NCBI GenBank assembly: GCA_037367355.1
Contig: CM074699.1
Location: 434,001 to 498,000, forward strand
Length of the DNA stretch: 64,000 nt
Direction: 5' to 3'
From: Neoscytalidium dimidiatum
Taxonomy: Eukaryota; Ascomycota; Dothideomycetes; Botryosphaeriales; Botryosphaeriaceae
In this document: in pieces, positions 1 through 12,066 of the stretch
Layout of the letters: the number at the start of each line of letters is the position of its first letter
Position numbering within the stretch: the first letter of the stretch is position 1
The notes under the pieces: model-generated
The model's database searches: none
Told to the model about the DNA's origin: nothing
The model's input: the letters and a program-made list of their open reading frames with translations, nothing else
Translations under genes and position numbers: made by a program

Positions 1-1974
1 CATCGATAAGGATGACTACAGATTTTTCCTTGGTTTCCTGAGTCAGGAGCTGGGTCATCGAGTCCTGAAGCTCTGACTCTGTCCATTGCCACCTGTTCTG
101 CATGCAAGATCCAAAAGATCTTTCCCGATGCTGGAAATTCAAGAGGAGGTGCGACAGAGAGCCAGGGAAGTGGACGAGAAGACTACCCAGGAGCGCGCGA
201 AAGAGACCGAGCGGCGTTTTTTGCAATGGAACGCCGCGACCATGAAAGAAGAAGGACGCGATGATTTCCCCAGAGTTCCGCTTTTTCAAATTCTCGAAAG
301 CGTATTTCATAAGGCATGACTTGCCGGATCCCGGGTTCCCCTCTATCCAGAAAAGTCCTTGAGGCTTACTGGTCCAACCTTGGAAGCCGGCATCGTTTCG
401 TAGCCATTCGCAGGTCCCTTGGTCAAAGCGGATTTCATTGCACCTGTGATCTCGCTCGGGGAAATTGAGAGATCTGATACAGTCTTCGTTTTATTAGACC
501 AAATTTTAACGTTCGACCTAGATACTAACCTTCTTGCTGGTCTGTAAGAAAAGGTGGTGCTGGATCGAAATATCAAAACTTGTATTCTTTTGTAGTCAGA
601 TTGTCTACACACCGTCATAGCCATCAGAATGGTTCCTTGAGTCTGCCATAGATCCAGCACCACTGACGAGACTGTCCAGCATTACTTGAACACGCGTGTA
701 TGCCTCGTCATAATAAGAGGTATACTTGACTATCTCTGAGTGGCTTCGGTTGATGGGATGCTGATCCTTACTTCCGCAGATTGCAGATGCAGGATCGACT
801 AAAATATCCAAATGCCCGGATAGCTCCCATTTATCTCCACGCTACAATTTTTGAGCTACGGCTGGTCCTGTAGAGCATGGGCGGGCTCACCTTGCGGGCT
901 GTTCGGGATTTCTCTGTCTCAAAGTACGAGACTATTTTCGGGGGTTTCGAGCCGAAAGCTTTTTGGAAATTTCTCTGTAGGTTCGAGAGAAGATCTGAAT
1001 TCTTGCCCAGGGACTCCAATAGAGCTCGATTTGGTTGATCTTGAACCAGAGGTACCAGTGATTCCGTTGCCATCCCTTCGTGCGGTACACCGAAGAATAG
1101 AAATGCAGAGGTGGATTTCAGTGTCGCCAAGTCCTGTTCATCGCCATCCTCTTTCAATTTTACGACGACCTAGATTGCGATACGTCAGGGAGAAAACTTT
1201 CTCAGTGCCAGGATGGACTGACATCTTTGATGAGAAGACCACCCAAACTATGCCCAATAAAGATTAATGGTCGGCTTCTGTTCAGCTTCTAAGATGCACT
1301 TTTAGCAGATGTAATTTACTTTTTTTAAAAAAAAAGATAGCATACCCTGATAGTCCTTATGTGTATTTGAAAGGATCTTCCAAGATTCGCCAAGCTTTGG
1401 AAAGAGCTACTCTGGACCATTTGTGTGTCATAACCATAGATGAGAATCCTCGCGGCAGGAATATCGAGCGGTAGCGCATCACGAAGCCACATAAAGGGGC
1501 CGTCCCTTTCTTTGAACGATCCGAAAGCGTGGCCACCAAGACCGGAGAGAGCGATCAGGCTAAGGCCATATATCAGCAAGATGGATCACTTGTTGCGAGA
1601 TACTGGATATATTACTCGACATGGCAGTCATCCTCATCGGTGAGCTGGAGAGGCGTAAAGCCCCCAAAATGGGTATCAAAGACGAGCGGCTTTCTCAGGC
1701 TGTGGGACTCTTCATCCGCAGTTTCGGCCATCGGTAGGGGGATGATCCATTCTTTCTTTGAGCTTTCCGTTAATAGAGGCGGTATAATAAGAAAACTTAG
1801 CGTTGCGACTCTACTATTGCTATCGACCGGATTAATAGCAAGCGAATGCACGGTGAAATTGGCTCTAGAAGAGATAGATAAGGCATTTGTGACGAGGTTC
1901 CGAACATCGCTTTTCCTTTGGTAGTTATGCGGGATCCCTCGTAATCGGAAGTTTAAATGACTATCCGGAGCCAT
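1..1974 (-). CDS. NLR-like protein: alpha/beta-hydrolase (DUF676-like) plus NACHT domain, 3' end beyond window
   Basis: A multi-exon gene entering from the right and cut by the left window edge. The proposed start is at 1974. Exons that join in frame are 1974-1616, 1559-1346, 1288-1223, 1169-891 and from 841 into the 600s. One or two small exons between about 480 and 660 are unresolved, and the NACHT exon then runs open to base 1. The N-terminus has the GLGGHAFGSF block and then the catalytic serine elbow GHSLGG (about 1245-1225), as in fungal lipase-like STAND N-termini. Near 315-340 the minus strand encodes the Walker A motif GNPGSGKS, and at the very edge a Walker B-type stretch VVILID. 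Fungal proteins of this layout are cytosolic NTP-driven switches linked to allorecognition and non-self responses. The C-terminal repeats are not in the window. The hydrolase and NACHT assignments are firm; the sensing role is inferred. Confidence 0.82.
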
Positions 1975-2335
1975 CGCGATAGTTTGATAGCTTGCTCATT
2001 GCTTATTTGGTAAGAGTATTCGAAGCTGCGTGTGCGCCGGTGCGTGCGAAAGAAGGTTACAGAATCGGTTCAGCGGAGCGCCTGCCAACGTATTTAAGCG
2101 ATGGGGGTTGGCACCCCCTGTTTTTTTTTCTTTTTACTACAAGGATACGTTGCTGGCGCCTAAACAGCCCTTGTATGTCTCAGCCTCACAATTTCTCCAC
2201 TCCAAAGCCCTAAGCTAAGCGATTTTAGCAAAGGATTAAGTTCAATGATATTCTTCTCCGCTGGCAGAACTGATCTTTATGGCATTTTGCCGATTTAAGG
2301 GCCCCGAAGAGAAGAGGAGGGAGTAGTATGATAGA
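1975..2335. other. Intergenic spacer upstream of the NLR-like gene
   Basis: This spacer holds the presumed promoter of the NLR-like gene and the 3' flank of the monooxygenase gene, both on the minus strand. The only structure I see is a T-run near 2119-2130. Confidence 0.5.
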
Positions 2336-4431
2336 TTACAGCCTTTCTGCTTTTCTTGCTGATATCACCGGTACCCCTGATGTTGCTAAAGGAGCAAGGA
2401 AATCATTTATACACTTCAACTCAGAAGTGGCATATACTGCTCCGACATCTAGAGAAATTCAGCTCGTAATCATGCACAACTGACGGGATCGACTTACACT
2501 GATCTGGTCGCACAAGTATGAGAGCGCCTTTGGCTGAATCAATTCCCAATTGCTCGTATGCCTGGCCATGGACAAGCTTGTAATCTTCGTCGTCCACATA
2601 TACTTTGTGAAGATCTGCACAGAAGAGTCGTTAGTATAGAAAGTTTAGGACTTTACTGAATGCGTCGAATCAGCTGACCTCTCATCTTCCATTTCCCAGT
2701 GACCGGTTGAAAATATTGCGGGATTTGACTCTGCTCCAGCCCAAGGCGTTTTCCTTTCAACACTACAATGGGCTCGATAAATTGATCGATGTCCCCATCT
2801 TCTGGAGTGAGCTTTACAGCTACACCTTGCTTCCCGCCAAGGTAGTCCGCGATCTAGTATTTTACAATTAGCTAATAAGACTAAAGAAATATGAAGGGTA
2901 ACATGAATAGGTGTCGAGTACCTTTTGCAACCTGCTAAACGTGGCGGAATCACTTATTTCGCCAACAAATATAACTAGCCTCCAGCGCCCATCGGATGGT
3001 AAAGCTTTGGCAAGTTGCATGGACTTTGCATCACAGAATCTCACAACCTGTGCGCTAGGGAAGCGCATGCCCACAGTGATGTTTTTCGCGAGATGCTCGG
3101 CACTCCCTCTGCTGTCGGTTATTGCAGAATCATCATAACGTGCAGTCAATCCTGCCGTATAACGCCCGGCCTTTATGAACTGCTCGCTGACATACTCTGG
3201 ACTTGGCGCATCTTTGCCTGTCTTGAACATGCTAGCCCAGCTCCTATCGAAGGCAATGAGATCGGCCGCGACTTTGTGTCGCTCGGTAACGTAGGTTTCG
3301 ATGATGGATGGGTGTACTTGGCCGCTCAGAACGGATCCCAATTTCCAGCCAATGTTGTAACCATCTTGGAGGCTGACGTTCATCCCCTGACCTGCCTTTG
3401 GAGAATGCGTGTGGCAAGCATCTCCGGTGAGGAAAACTCGGCCGGACTGCGTGAACCGGTCTGCCAACCGTTGCCCGATGGCATAGGCAGACCACCAGGC
3501 AGTTTCAGCAAACTCCATGCTGTATGGTTGAAATATCTGGCGGGCGGTCTCGTGCAGGTCGGCAAGCTTGACGTCTTTTGCTACAACACCATGGGGAAGT
3601 TCGATGTAAAAGCGTACCAGGGATCCGCCTTCCCGAGGAATAATAAGCAGGCTGCCCGCGTTAGAGCGAATGATAGCCTTCTTGCGGATGTCTGGGAAGT
3701 CTGTCCTTGGGTAGACATCCATGACACCCCATATCGTGTCCGAGCTGTCTCCGATCATTTTGATACCCAGCGATTTGCGAACCAAGCTATGCGCCCCGTC
3801 ACAGCCCTGCACTCACAGAGTCAGACCACAAACACTTTCTCATGATCGCCTTCCTTACCAGCACATATTTCGCCCGAAACTCCTCCTCCACACCGCCCCT
3901 CTCCGCAACCACACTCACCGCATACGCCGCCGGATCCCTCGCAGCCTCCTCATCAACCTCCACACCCCGCACCTCATACCCGTACTCAATCTCCGGGCCC
4001 CCAAGCCGCCTCATCGCCCCGATCAGCAGCTCGTTCACCCGCGCCTGATTCAGGATCACATGCGGCAGATGCGTCAAGCCGGCCGGCGTGTCGGGCGTGA
4101 CCTTCGTCCGCACGATGCCCCGGCCCGCCTTCCCATCCCCCTCTTCCGCGGGCGCCCAGAACGTCACCTCCAGGACGTGGTACGCCTCGCGCAGCAGCTC
4201 CTCGGCGATCCCGAAGCTCTCGAAGATCTCGACCGTGCGGCACTGCACGCCGTCGGCCTGCCCCGTCTTGAGCGGGCCGTCGCGCCGCTCGAGCAGCTTG
4301 AAGGGCACGCCGTAGCGCGCGAGCCAGGTCGCGGCGCAGAGGCCGGCGGAGCCGGCGCCGCAGATGAGGACGTCGGTGGTGGTGGTGGTGGTTGTGGTGG
4401 TGGTTGTGGTGGTTTTTTTGGTGTGGGTCAT
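2336..4431 (-). CDS. FAD-dependent aromatic-ring monooxygenase (phenol 2-monooxygenase-like)
   Basis: Five exons join without frame conflict: 4431-3859, 3806-2922, 2853-2679, 2614-2498 and 2448-2336, giving 620 residues. The FAD-binding GAGSAG motif is at residues 25-30, just after a run of 13 Thr. The mid-chain DG motif (GCDGAH) is near 192-197 and the GD motif (LTGDACHTHSP) near 319. The C-terminal part (LGIDSAKGALILVRPDQY and following) matches the thioredoxin-like dimerisation domain of phenol hydroxylase-type enzymes. The family inserts one oxygen from O2 into a phenolic substrate using NADPH and FAD. Length and domain order are normal. The substrate cannot be read from the sequence. It lies 361 bp upstream of the NLR-like gene on the same strand with no obvious link. 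The start follows from the Rossmann motif lying close behind it. Confidence 0.88.
4375..4413 (-). repeat. In-frame trinucleotide repeat encoding poly-Thr
   Basis: A GGT/GTT-type triplet array on the plus strand that reads as 13 Thr codons (residues 7-19) just before the FAD-binding strand of the monooxygenase. Confidence 0.8.
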
Positions 4432-6060
4432 GGCTGGAATAGTGGAGACGGGCGGCGGGAAATGCGGGGGCGGGGTTGAGAGTGTGGGGAGAGATGCAGG
4501 TTTTCTGCGGTCGAGGGCATGCGATGGTAGGGATAGCACGGAGATCTGGGAGAGAAGCAGTTGATGTTCTTATAGCTGGAGCCTGGTGGGATGGGGAGCG
4601 GCATTGCTATCGGAGTCCCGATGCGGGTAGCCGCTGCGTGGTTGGGGTAGACGTCAGCCGGGTCGGGCTGATTGGCCGGGCGTCGAGCCGAGGGTGGTTC
4701 GCGCCGTGAGCGGGAGTGAGTAACGGAAAGTATGGACCGCTGAGTGTATGCTGAGGAAGGAGTGCCGCTATGTGTGAATAGGCCACGAGGGCAGTGGTGG
4801 GGCGTGTCGGAGATAATGGAACAGGACAATTTAGGTCACTGGTCGGAACGTGACCCCACAAATGTTCCGATTCATACTATTGCATAGATAGCGGTTTTGC
4901 TGGTAGGAGCCTATTCTGCCGAGCGGCTTTTCTGAGCTAATCTTGTAGATGCGTAGCGGGCCGGATTTCCACAAGGATTAAACTTCAGTCTTCAACTTCC
5001 GATGCGCGACGTCGAGGTGTTTTCACCCCAGTGTGCCGAATTACCCGCAACATTGTCTCAAGAATGGAAGTATGGATGGACTTGGTTTGATCCGTTTCAC
5101 TGAGCCCTACCTTCCTGGTACATTTCCAGTAGGGTATTTGGTTGATTATGCTTATGACTGAAACGTATTTACCCCTCTACATAGTCGACGTAGCGCTTAC
5201 GTCAGAGCCCTCCGTGAAACGTACAATGTAATCGGGCCGTCCAAGATGGGTCGGGATGCCTATTTGTAAAGCACTCTGCCAAAGAAACAGTGCGGAGATC
5301 GGCAGGGGCTAACGCTAACTCCAAATTTCCAGCAAACCGGATTGCCGTAAAAGGCAGGAGGACGGTGTTGTGGGACTATTTCGGTCCTGCCCGGAAGGGC
5401 TAGCCATTGTCGTTTGTTCGAAACTACATCCAGGGCTACGAACGGACTACAGCATTGATGCCAACAGCGGAACTAAATAAAAAGCCAACACGAGGGTTCT
5501 TGCAAAGAGAATATCAGTGGAAGATTGATGAATGGAGTAGCCGGACGAGGAAGGTCTTGATGGACTCTGTGAAACACATTGCACCGTCTGCACATGATTC
5601 AGCGCCTCCAGCTTCGTATCCATTAGACGAGGCAAGTAACTTCTTCTGCTTATTCATAGTTAGGGCGGGTAGGGGCTGGAGAATTGGGGCCCAAGAATGA
5701 ACTAATTGGGACCAACTCAACCAGAGTCGAAGCCGGAGGTCCCGGGCTTCCATACATTTGAGCCTGCTGAAGCTAGCTCATCGATCAAGCGCTCGCCACG
5801 TTCAGCTTCACAGTTGCCATTCTCGGTACGCGAATCTGATGCTACACACCGGCTTGGACTCTCCAACGTTACACAAGCGCAGATCTCATTGTACGGCTGA
5901 AAATAGACGTTTTTCCCTCTTACACTCAGCCTCTTGCATGCCGATCACCCGCCGGTCAAGCAGGGAGGGATATAAAAGTGTCAATCACCAGCCATGTCGA
6001 TGCAACAACTCACTCCTCGTCTTAACTCCTTCAATCTGTCCTACTCCCGATCTGCCCATC
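4432..6060. other. Divergent spacer between monooxygenase and chitosanase
   Basis: About 1.6 kb separating two divergently oriented loci. A 97-codon ORF at 5407-5700 has no recognisable motif and is probably chance. A TATA box for the chitosanase lies at 5971-5977. I see no other gene. Confidence 0.5.
5971..5977 (+). promoter_or_regulatory. TATA box of the chitosanase locus
   Basis: TATAAAA lies 90 bp upstream of the ATG at 6061. The promoter looks intact even though the coding part is broken. Confidence 0.6.
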
Positions 6061-7017
6061 ATGATCAATCTCACCATCACACTCGCCGCCACGGCTGCCC
6101 TCGCTTCCGTAGTCAGCGCCTATGACCTTCCAGCGGACCTCCAAAAAATCTTCGACGCGCGCAAAGTCAGCTCCACCCTCCTTCAACTATCCCGCTCCCC
6201 AAGCCCTCCATCCAAAAGAGCCCATACAACTGCAACCCAATTCGCAGCCCAAAGTCAACACGCTAACCACACTCCACCAGCCCGGCAAATGCAGCAACAA
6301 GCTCCTCGGCGGCTTCAGCCCGGGCGTCGGCTCCTCCGACCGCACCTTCGCGTACTGCGGCGACATCTCCGCGACGACCATCTTCCTTCCTGCACTCGCG
6401 GGCCGCGGGCGGGGCAGTACACGGACATGAGACGTCGACTGCGACGGCGCGAAACCGGGCCGCGGGCGGCTGCACCAACGACCCTACCGGGGCCAGTCGC
6501 AGACCGCGTTCCGGGACCTCTTCGAGTAGCGGCACGGCGTCGGCGACCTGGACGCCAACGTGCATTCGTACGTCGTGTTCGGGAACACCGGTGGTCCGGC
6601 GTTCGATCCGCAGGAGTACGGGATGCGGCCGCTGAGCGTGATGGCGGTCGTGTGCGGGGGGGCAAGCTGGTGAGTCTATATCCCCCGCTCTTCCTTCTGG
6701 AATTGGTCCTTCTGTTGGCTTGAAGAAGGGGCTTGATGTGGTGGTGCGTGTGAGTCCAACACTACGGCATCTGGGGCGACACGAACGGTGCCGACACCGT
6801 CGGCGAGGTTTCGATCGCGCTGGCCAAGCTGTGCTTCCCTAACGATGGAATCACCGGGGACAACGGGCACGGCGAGAAGGACGTGCTGTACATCGGCTTC
6901 ACCGGCTCCGATGCCGTGCCTGGCGACGGCGCGAATTGGAAGGCCTCGAATGCTCAGCAGTTCGAGGACAGTATTCGCACCTTGGGCGACAAGCTTGTTG
7001 CTGGTCTTTCCGCTTGA
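6061..7017 (+). pseudogene. Decayed secreted GH75-type chitosanase
   Basis: The start encodes a signal peptide (MINLTITLAATAALASVVSA) and the mature N-terminus YDLPADLQKIFDARK (6061-6165). A 115-bp intron with branch site GCTAAC near 6262 ends at 6280. The second exon opens with CSNKLLGGFSPG, as in fungal chitosanases of family GH75 (endo-hydrolysis of chitosan). From about 6385 the frame breaks repeatedly. Conserved blocks appear in successive frames with apparent extra bases near 6385-6415, at 6430, near 6452, near 6488-6492 and in the G-run 6656-6662. An in-frame TAG sits at 6527-6529. The last intron (donor near 6670) ends ...CCAACAC before the conserved YGIWGDTNG block, where an AG acceptor is expected. 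The final exon to TGA 7015-7017 is open and well conserved. Promoter, signal peptide and last exon are intact, so the decay looks recent. A sequencing-error explanation is possible but must cover several separate defects. Confidence 0.75.
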
Positions 7018-7434
7018 TTCGGTTTCCGTGGAGACCTGGGGTGAGCAGTGGCTTTCGTGTGTGTGTGTGTGTGTGTGTGTATTCTCAAGTTTCCGAATGC
7101 GGAGTTCGGAAAAGGCATAAAGCAGAAACTGGTATTTGAAAAGTTCGTAAACTCGTCACCGACTGCATTTTATGGTGAAGATAGCTCAAGCTTTCGAAAA
7201 GGTCGCGATAAACAATACCAATGGCGAAGAGGAGCATCCGGGAAAGAGCGTTGCCTTCAATGGACAAAACATATTAGTTGAGAGGCTATAATTTGGAAGA
7301 AAAGCCGCTAGATTGTTTGCATAGTCGAGAGCGATTGTCATCTAACTTTTGAACGTCAACATTACAAGACTTTAGCCACCGCGCTGATTTTGGATACCAA
7401 AATGCATCAGAGTGATTTGGCACTCAACGGCTGA
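7018..7434. other. Spacer between convergent genes
   Basis: A 3'-3' spacer between the chitosanase pseudogene and the DUF1682 gene. It holds a GT microsatellite and nothing else I can support. Confidence 0.5.
7057..7080. repeat. (GT)12 microsatellite
   Basis: Twelve uninterrupted GT units, starting 40 bp after the chitosanase stop codon. Confidence 0.95.
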
Positions 7435-8910
7435 TCATGCACGCATAACCCTCTTCCTCTGGCTCCTGCGGAGATCCTTTTCCCTCTCCTTCTCCAAGTA
7501 TTTCCTCTGCTCATCAGCGCTCAAGTTCTTGAGCTTCTTTTCGCGCTCAGCCTTCTTAGCCTTGTCGGCCTCTAGTTTCCTTTCCTCCGCCCTTCCTTCC
7601 TCCTCAACCTTCTTGATCTTCCGAATCTCCTCCTCACGAGTCTGCTTGACGCGACGCAGAGCTTCCGGACGGAAGTGAGCCACGTTGACGAGCTGGTCGG
7701 GCATGCGCAGGAAGTACTGGAACAAGGGGAGAATGTGGTCGTAGTTGTTGTCGGACGGAAGGACAAACGACAAGGAGATACGCTTGCGAGAGACCGTTTC
7801 ATCGAGCCTGGTGTGTTGTCAGTGGGAAAGCGCAGGTAGTGTTGACAGAGAGCTATCAATCACGCGCTAGTTTAAGGGTTGTACTAACTTCTTGGGCTGG
7901 TCTAGGGGCTGGTCAGAGACAATGAGAGCCTCCAAAGCCTCGCCCGCCTTTTCGATAGCCTTAATGAGATCGGGAGTAAGGAGGGTCTCGGTGATCTCGG
8001 CGCTCTCGCTCATGACCGTGTAAAAGACAGGAAGCTTGGCGTGGTCCTTGGTGGAGGTGAGAGAGAGGTCGTAACGGTCATCCCTAAGGTTCTTCATCAA
8101 GTTCTTATGGACAACCGCCCAGACGAACCCATCGAAAGTGGAGTTAGGGACCTTGGCGGCGCCGGGGACGAGCTGGCTCTCCTTGCCATCGAACGCATAG
8201 ATGGTAGCCTCAACACGCTCAGTAGGAGCAGGCATGCTCTCGAAGAAAAGACCGAGGATAGACTCGCCATAGCGGATCAAGGGGTTGTAGCGCTTGAGCA
8301 GAGACAGCTTGATGTCAATGAAAGCCGCGTTCTGACGTCCGGTTGCGTAGACCTGATACTCGTTGGCGGAGGCCTCCTTCAGAAGCTCATCAGTGTTTCC
8401 GAGATCTTCGGCGCTGAGCTTCGCGAGACCGCTGGCCTGGACATCGTCAACCGTCGGCGCCTTTCTACCAGAGTAACCAACGCTGGCGAATTCTTGGCGC
8501 AGGATGGGACCGTGTTTCTGGATGAAGGCCTCAGCCTTGCGCCTGTTTGCGCGTTTGCCCCAGACGTGCAGGAGCACAACGATGATGATGAAGGGTAGAA
8601 TGAAGGCCTCCTGGTAGAAGTCGGCAGGAGTAGTGCGCTCCCAGACACGATACCACTTGGTATAGGGACGCGCAGCGCCGGTCGCGAAGGATCCCGGGGC
8701 AGCATCGCTCGCGCTCACGGGCGAGATGGAGGCTGGGCTGGGGTCGGGGGCTCCAGCGAAGTCGGCGAAGTCTAAGGGGCTGGTGTTAGTGGTCAATGGC
8801 TTGCGAGAGTGGGAGCGAGGTAAGCAGCTGCAGGCTGACGTACCGGCATCGCCAGAGGCAGCCGACGACGAGGGCTTGGAGCCGATGATGTTGTTGAGGA
8901 AGTTGGCCAT
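7435..8910 (-). CDS. CCDC47/DUF1682-type ER membrane protein
   Basis: Three exons (8910-8844, 8771-7889, 7807-7435) join in frame to give 440 residues. The start MANFLNNIIG is chosen because an intron follows 22 codons later and upstream residues look like UTR. After a low-complexity lumenal-type stretch comes KWYRVWER and one strong membrane segment at about residues 78-93 (FILPFIIIVVLLHVW). A globular DUF1682 domain follows. The last about 70 residues form a highly charged Lys/Glu/Arg coiled-coil tail (KLEADKAKKAEREKKLKN). This is the architecture of CCDC47, the calcium-binding ER protein that in animals belongs to the PAT complex assisting multipass membrane-protein insertion. The fungal role is inferred from the family. 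Ordinary housekeeping gene, no damage seen. Confidence 0.88.
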
Positions 8911-9706
8911 CGTCGCAGCGACCTCTGGAGCCACCAAGTGATGGCAGCGAACTAAGATTGGCGGTCGAGGAGGAGGTGAGGAGATGAAAGTGCGGCGTGA
9001 GTGGTCGAGCAACGTCGTCGTCGGGGCAGCTGCGGCAAAGCAAACTTGGCGGCTTCCTCTGGGGCCGAGGCGAGGATTGGCTTCAAGGGTCTGTGCGGCT
9101 ACACCTATCAGATACGCGATTCTATCACCAATGACGCTCCACTTCCTTCTCTGTGCATCAGGGTCCAGACCGCCGCAAGCCTACAGCCGAGTCAAAAGAT
9201 ATCGCAGCCACTACTCCAAACACGATCTCGCGCCGATAGTCTAAGGGCTATGATTGCTGCCTTCCACTATTCGAAAGCAGCAGATTTGGGTTCGAGGTAC
9301 GGAGCTTTTCATCTCAGTTGTGGTATGATAAAGATTCTAACGCTGCGACAGTCCCGATCGGCGCACATTGCCGTTATATTTCACTTTTTTTTTTTTTTTT
9401 TGCTTTCAGTAGTTTGATGTCGCGGTAGAAGCAGAAATTAACATGGTCAGGTCCGTCTTCCCTGTCCTCTGTGCCTGGTTAGACCCCAGAGAGCTATGTG
9501 TTGTTATTTTTTTTTAAAAAAGGAAAAGCCGGAGTGATTGTGGCGTTTCCCGATATCAAATGTCTTCGCTTATCTCAGCGGAAATTCGCTTAATGGAGAA
9601 TCCGTAAAACACGTAGAAATTTGTCGTGCCCCGTACCAATAGAAAAGTTTAGACCGTTGCGAAGCCAAGAGATTGGTGTATTATCTATATCTTACTCTAG
9701 GGGGAA
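8911..9706. other. Spacer between two minus-strand genes
   Basis: Holds the promoter/5'UTR of the DUF1682 gene and the 3' flank of the hydroxyacid dehydrogenase. T-runs at about 9384-9401 and 9507-9515; no gene seen. Confidence 0.5.
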
Positions 9707-11035
9707 TCATTTCTTTTGCTCAGGCACTTGCGTCTTCAGAGTGCCTTGTTGCACAGCCAACCGCAGGTTCTCTAGTACGAGTAGCTCCATGTCACGCTAG
9801 GACACGTTAGGTCAGTTTGCCCCATTCGAGTAGAGGAATCATTTCTGGAGCTGGACGAGGACATACCTGTGTCTCGAATGTTGCCGTTCCAATATGGGGC
9901 AAAAGTACGACATTCTCGTTCTTCAGAAGGCCCGGGTGGATCTTCGGTTCTTCCTCGAACACATCCAAGCCAGCGCTCCACACCTTCCCGGAGTCTAAAG
10001 CCTCCACAAGTGCCGCCTCATCCATGACCGGTCCTCTTGCAGTGTTGACAATGACAACGCCTTCCTTCATTTTGGCAAACTCCTTGGGTCCAATGATGTG
10101 TCTTGTCGCCGCGCTCAAGCCCAGGTTCAGGCTGATCACATCCGAGGTGCTGAGAAGCTCGTCGAAAGAGACGTACTTGGCGTTGCCAGCAGCGGCTTCC
10201 GTGCTGTCGGACAAGCGCGAGCGGTTGTGGTATTGGATCTTCATGCCAAATGCTGCAGCGCGTTTCGCGACAGCGCGTCCAATTCCGCCCATACCGAGAA
10301 TACCCAATGTCTTTTGGCGCGGGTCGTGGCCGAGACCGAAGCCGGATCCTCTCCATTGATCTGAAATTTGTCAGCATTTTGTGCATCTTGACAATTTGAC
10401 GCCTGCTTTCCATCTAGGGTGCAAAAAGTTGCTTACTTTGGCGGACAGCGGTGAAAGGAATGGTTATGCGGCGGAGAGCGCCAAGGAGAAGGAAGATAGC
10501 TATATCTGCAGTGGCATCGTCGACAGCCTGTGGTGTGTTCGCAACGGAAATGCCTGGAGTTCCAGTTAGTTGCGTGTTACGCCGCACCCAAGATACTGCG
10601 GATAACTTACCCTTAGCGGTGCATGCCGCCACATCGATGTTGTCGTATCCAGCCCCATTGTGGCAGATGAATTTCAAGCTATTCGGTAGTGCTTCGACCA
10701 ATTCGGCATCGAATGGGCCAGTGTACTGCACTATAGTAAGCTTCAATCCTCTGCGTCCTGTTCGCAGTCCAGTGTACCTTTGTCGAGTCATTGCTGCGGT
10801 AAATAGCCACGACATTGTCGTATTTGCCGCTCTTAAGGTTGGCAAAGAATTCCTCGCGAGTACCGCTTGGAAATTCCTAATCAATAGGGCGTAAGCTTTC
10901 AGGTCTTCAAAGCTCTGTAAATCAATGGCCAGAGGTGAAGCTCACCAGCAATCCTAAAAAGGAGGAGCTTTCTTCCCACTCCTTACGGGCGTGGGTGATG
11001 TCGCCGATCAAAAGAGCTTGTTTCGCAGAAGACAT
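9707..11035 (-). CDS. D-2-hydroxyacid dehydrogenase (glyoxylate/hydroxypyruvate reductase-like)
   Basis: Six exons (11035-10946, 10876-10778, 10725-10611, 10553-10437, 10360-9867, 9796-9707) give 334 residues with consistent phases. The NAD(P)-binding motif GMGGIG is at residues 163-168. The three catalytic residues of the D-isomer-specific 2-hydroxyacid dehydrogenase family are visible: Arg249 (NTARGP), Glu278 (VFEEEP) and His296 (LLPHIGTAT). The family reduces 2-oxoacids to D-2-hydroxyacids in the cytosol. The motif set fits the fungal glyoxylate/hydroxypyruvate or mandelate-dehydrogenase-like branch, which I cannot narrow further. It shares strand with the SDR gene 1.0 kb upstream and may work in the same oxidoreductive neighbourhood. 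Confidence 0.9.
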
Positions 11036-12066
11036 GGTGGCGATAGCAATGGGTCCAAGAGAGATGAACCCCGGAACAACAACGCGGGGTGGAAATGGCA
11101 GATTATTTAACAGAACGGAATGTCTTGCGCGATGCGCGCGTAACGCTCCGCGACGTAGTGGGTATGACGCTCGGGAAATCTATCGCGGGGTTAGGGACCA
11201 TGACCTCATTGGCCGAGCGGCATTTGCTCTCGGCCACACTTGCCCCGTCCACACACCGGGCTTTCTTCTGCATCCCCAGACTTTCCTCGCTCACTGACCC
11301 AAGCCACAGCCCACTCGGCATCCTGCAGCACCCAGCGGTATCGGCATAAGCCACGCTACGTATTCCACGAACCAGCGTGCCACGCGAGATCGGCCCAAAT
11401 CTTCCATTCTGTGCGGGCTCCAAGATAGCCTGTGCTGGAGTCCACTCTGCCAATGAGCCTCAAACTTAAGGGAAAGGAAAACGGTCTAGAAGGCCCCCTG
11501 ATGATCGGCGTTTGAGTACACCTCCACCTTTGGGACATCCGCCGCGGGACCAGACTTCGAACAGAGGAACCCAATTTCGCTCCTACCCTGGAAGCGACGC
11601 CACGCCCAGCAAATGACCGAGATGTAGCTGGATGTTCAGAGACGAAAGTGTACCAGATGCAAGGGATTTTTACCCCTCAAATTTCCTTGACCTCTACATG
11701 GAGCTGACGTACAATCCTCGGTCTTCTTTTGAGAGCATGATCCAGGAAATTTACCGGAATTCATGTAAGTAGGAATGGATAGATACATCGATAACAAGTC
11801 ATACGCATAAGGCTCTTGAGATGAATGGTGCTTCTGCCTCGGAACATGGAGGATAGAAGTCAGTTAATGTCTTGGAATTGCCACACCGTCTCTGACGAGC
11901 AGAAACCAATAAATGCAATGCAGAATGATATATTTCGAGCAGATATCCAATGGCAAACAAAATTTTGTCGGAAATATTCCGATCCAATGACATCTTTCGC
12001 GAGGGTATCCCGTTGTCTACTGCTACTTACACACAGCGCAAAGGCCCCTTGAGAATGCTCAGAATC
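11036..12066. other. Spacer between hydroxyacid dehydrogenase and SDR
   Basis: About 1 kb with scattered short ORFs on both strands but no recognisable motifs. It must contain the dehydrogenase promoter; I see no clear TATA box. Confidence 0.5.

Noticed and set aside
1260..1350. Apparent frameshift between exons 2 and 3 of the NLR-like gene
   Set aside because: Using the acceptor ...GTGCATCTTAG just before 1288 restores frame (KLNRSRPLIFIGHSLGG), so no lesion is needed.
5407..5700. 97-codon ORF in the spacer before the chitosanase
   Set aside because: No recognisable motif, no splice support, and short enough to occur by chance.
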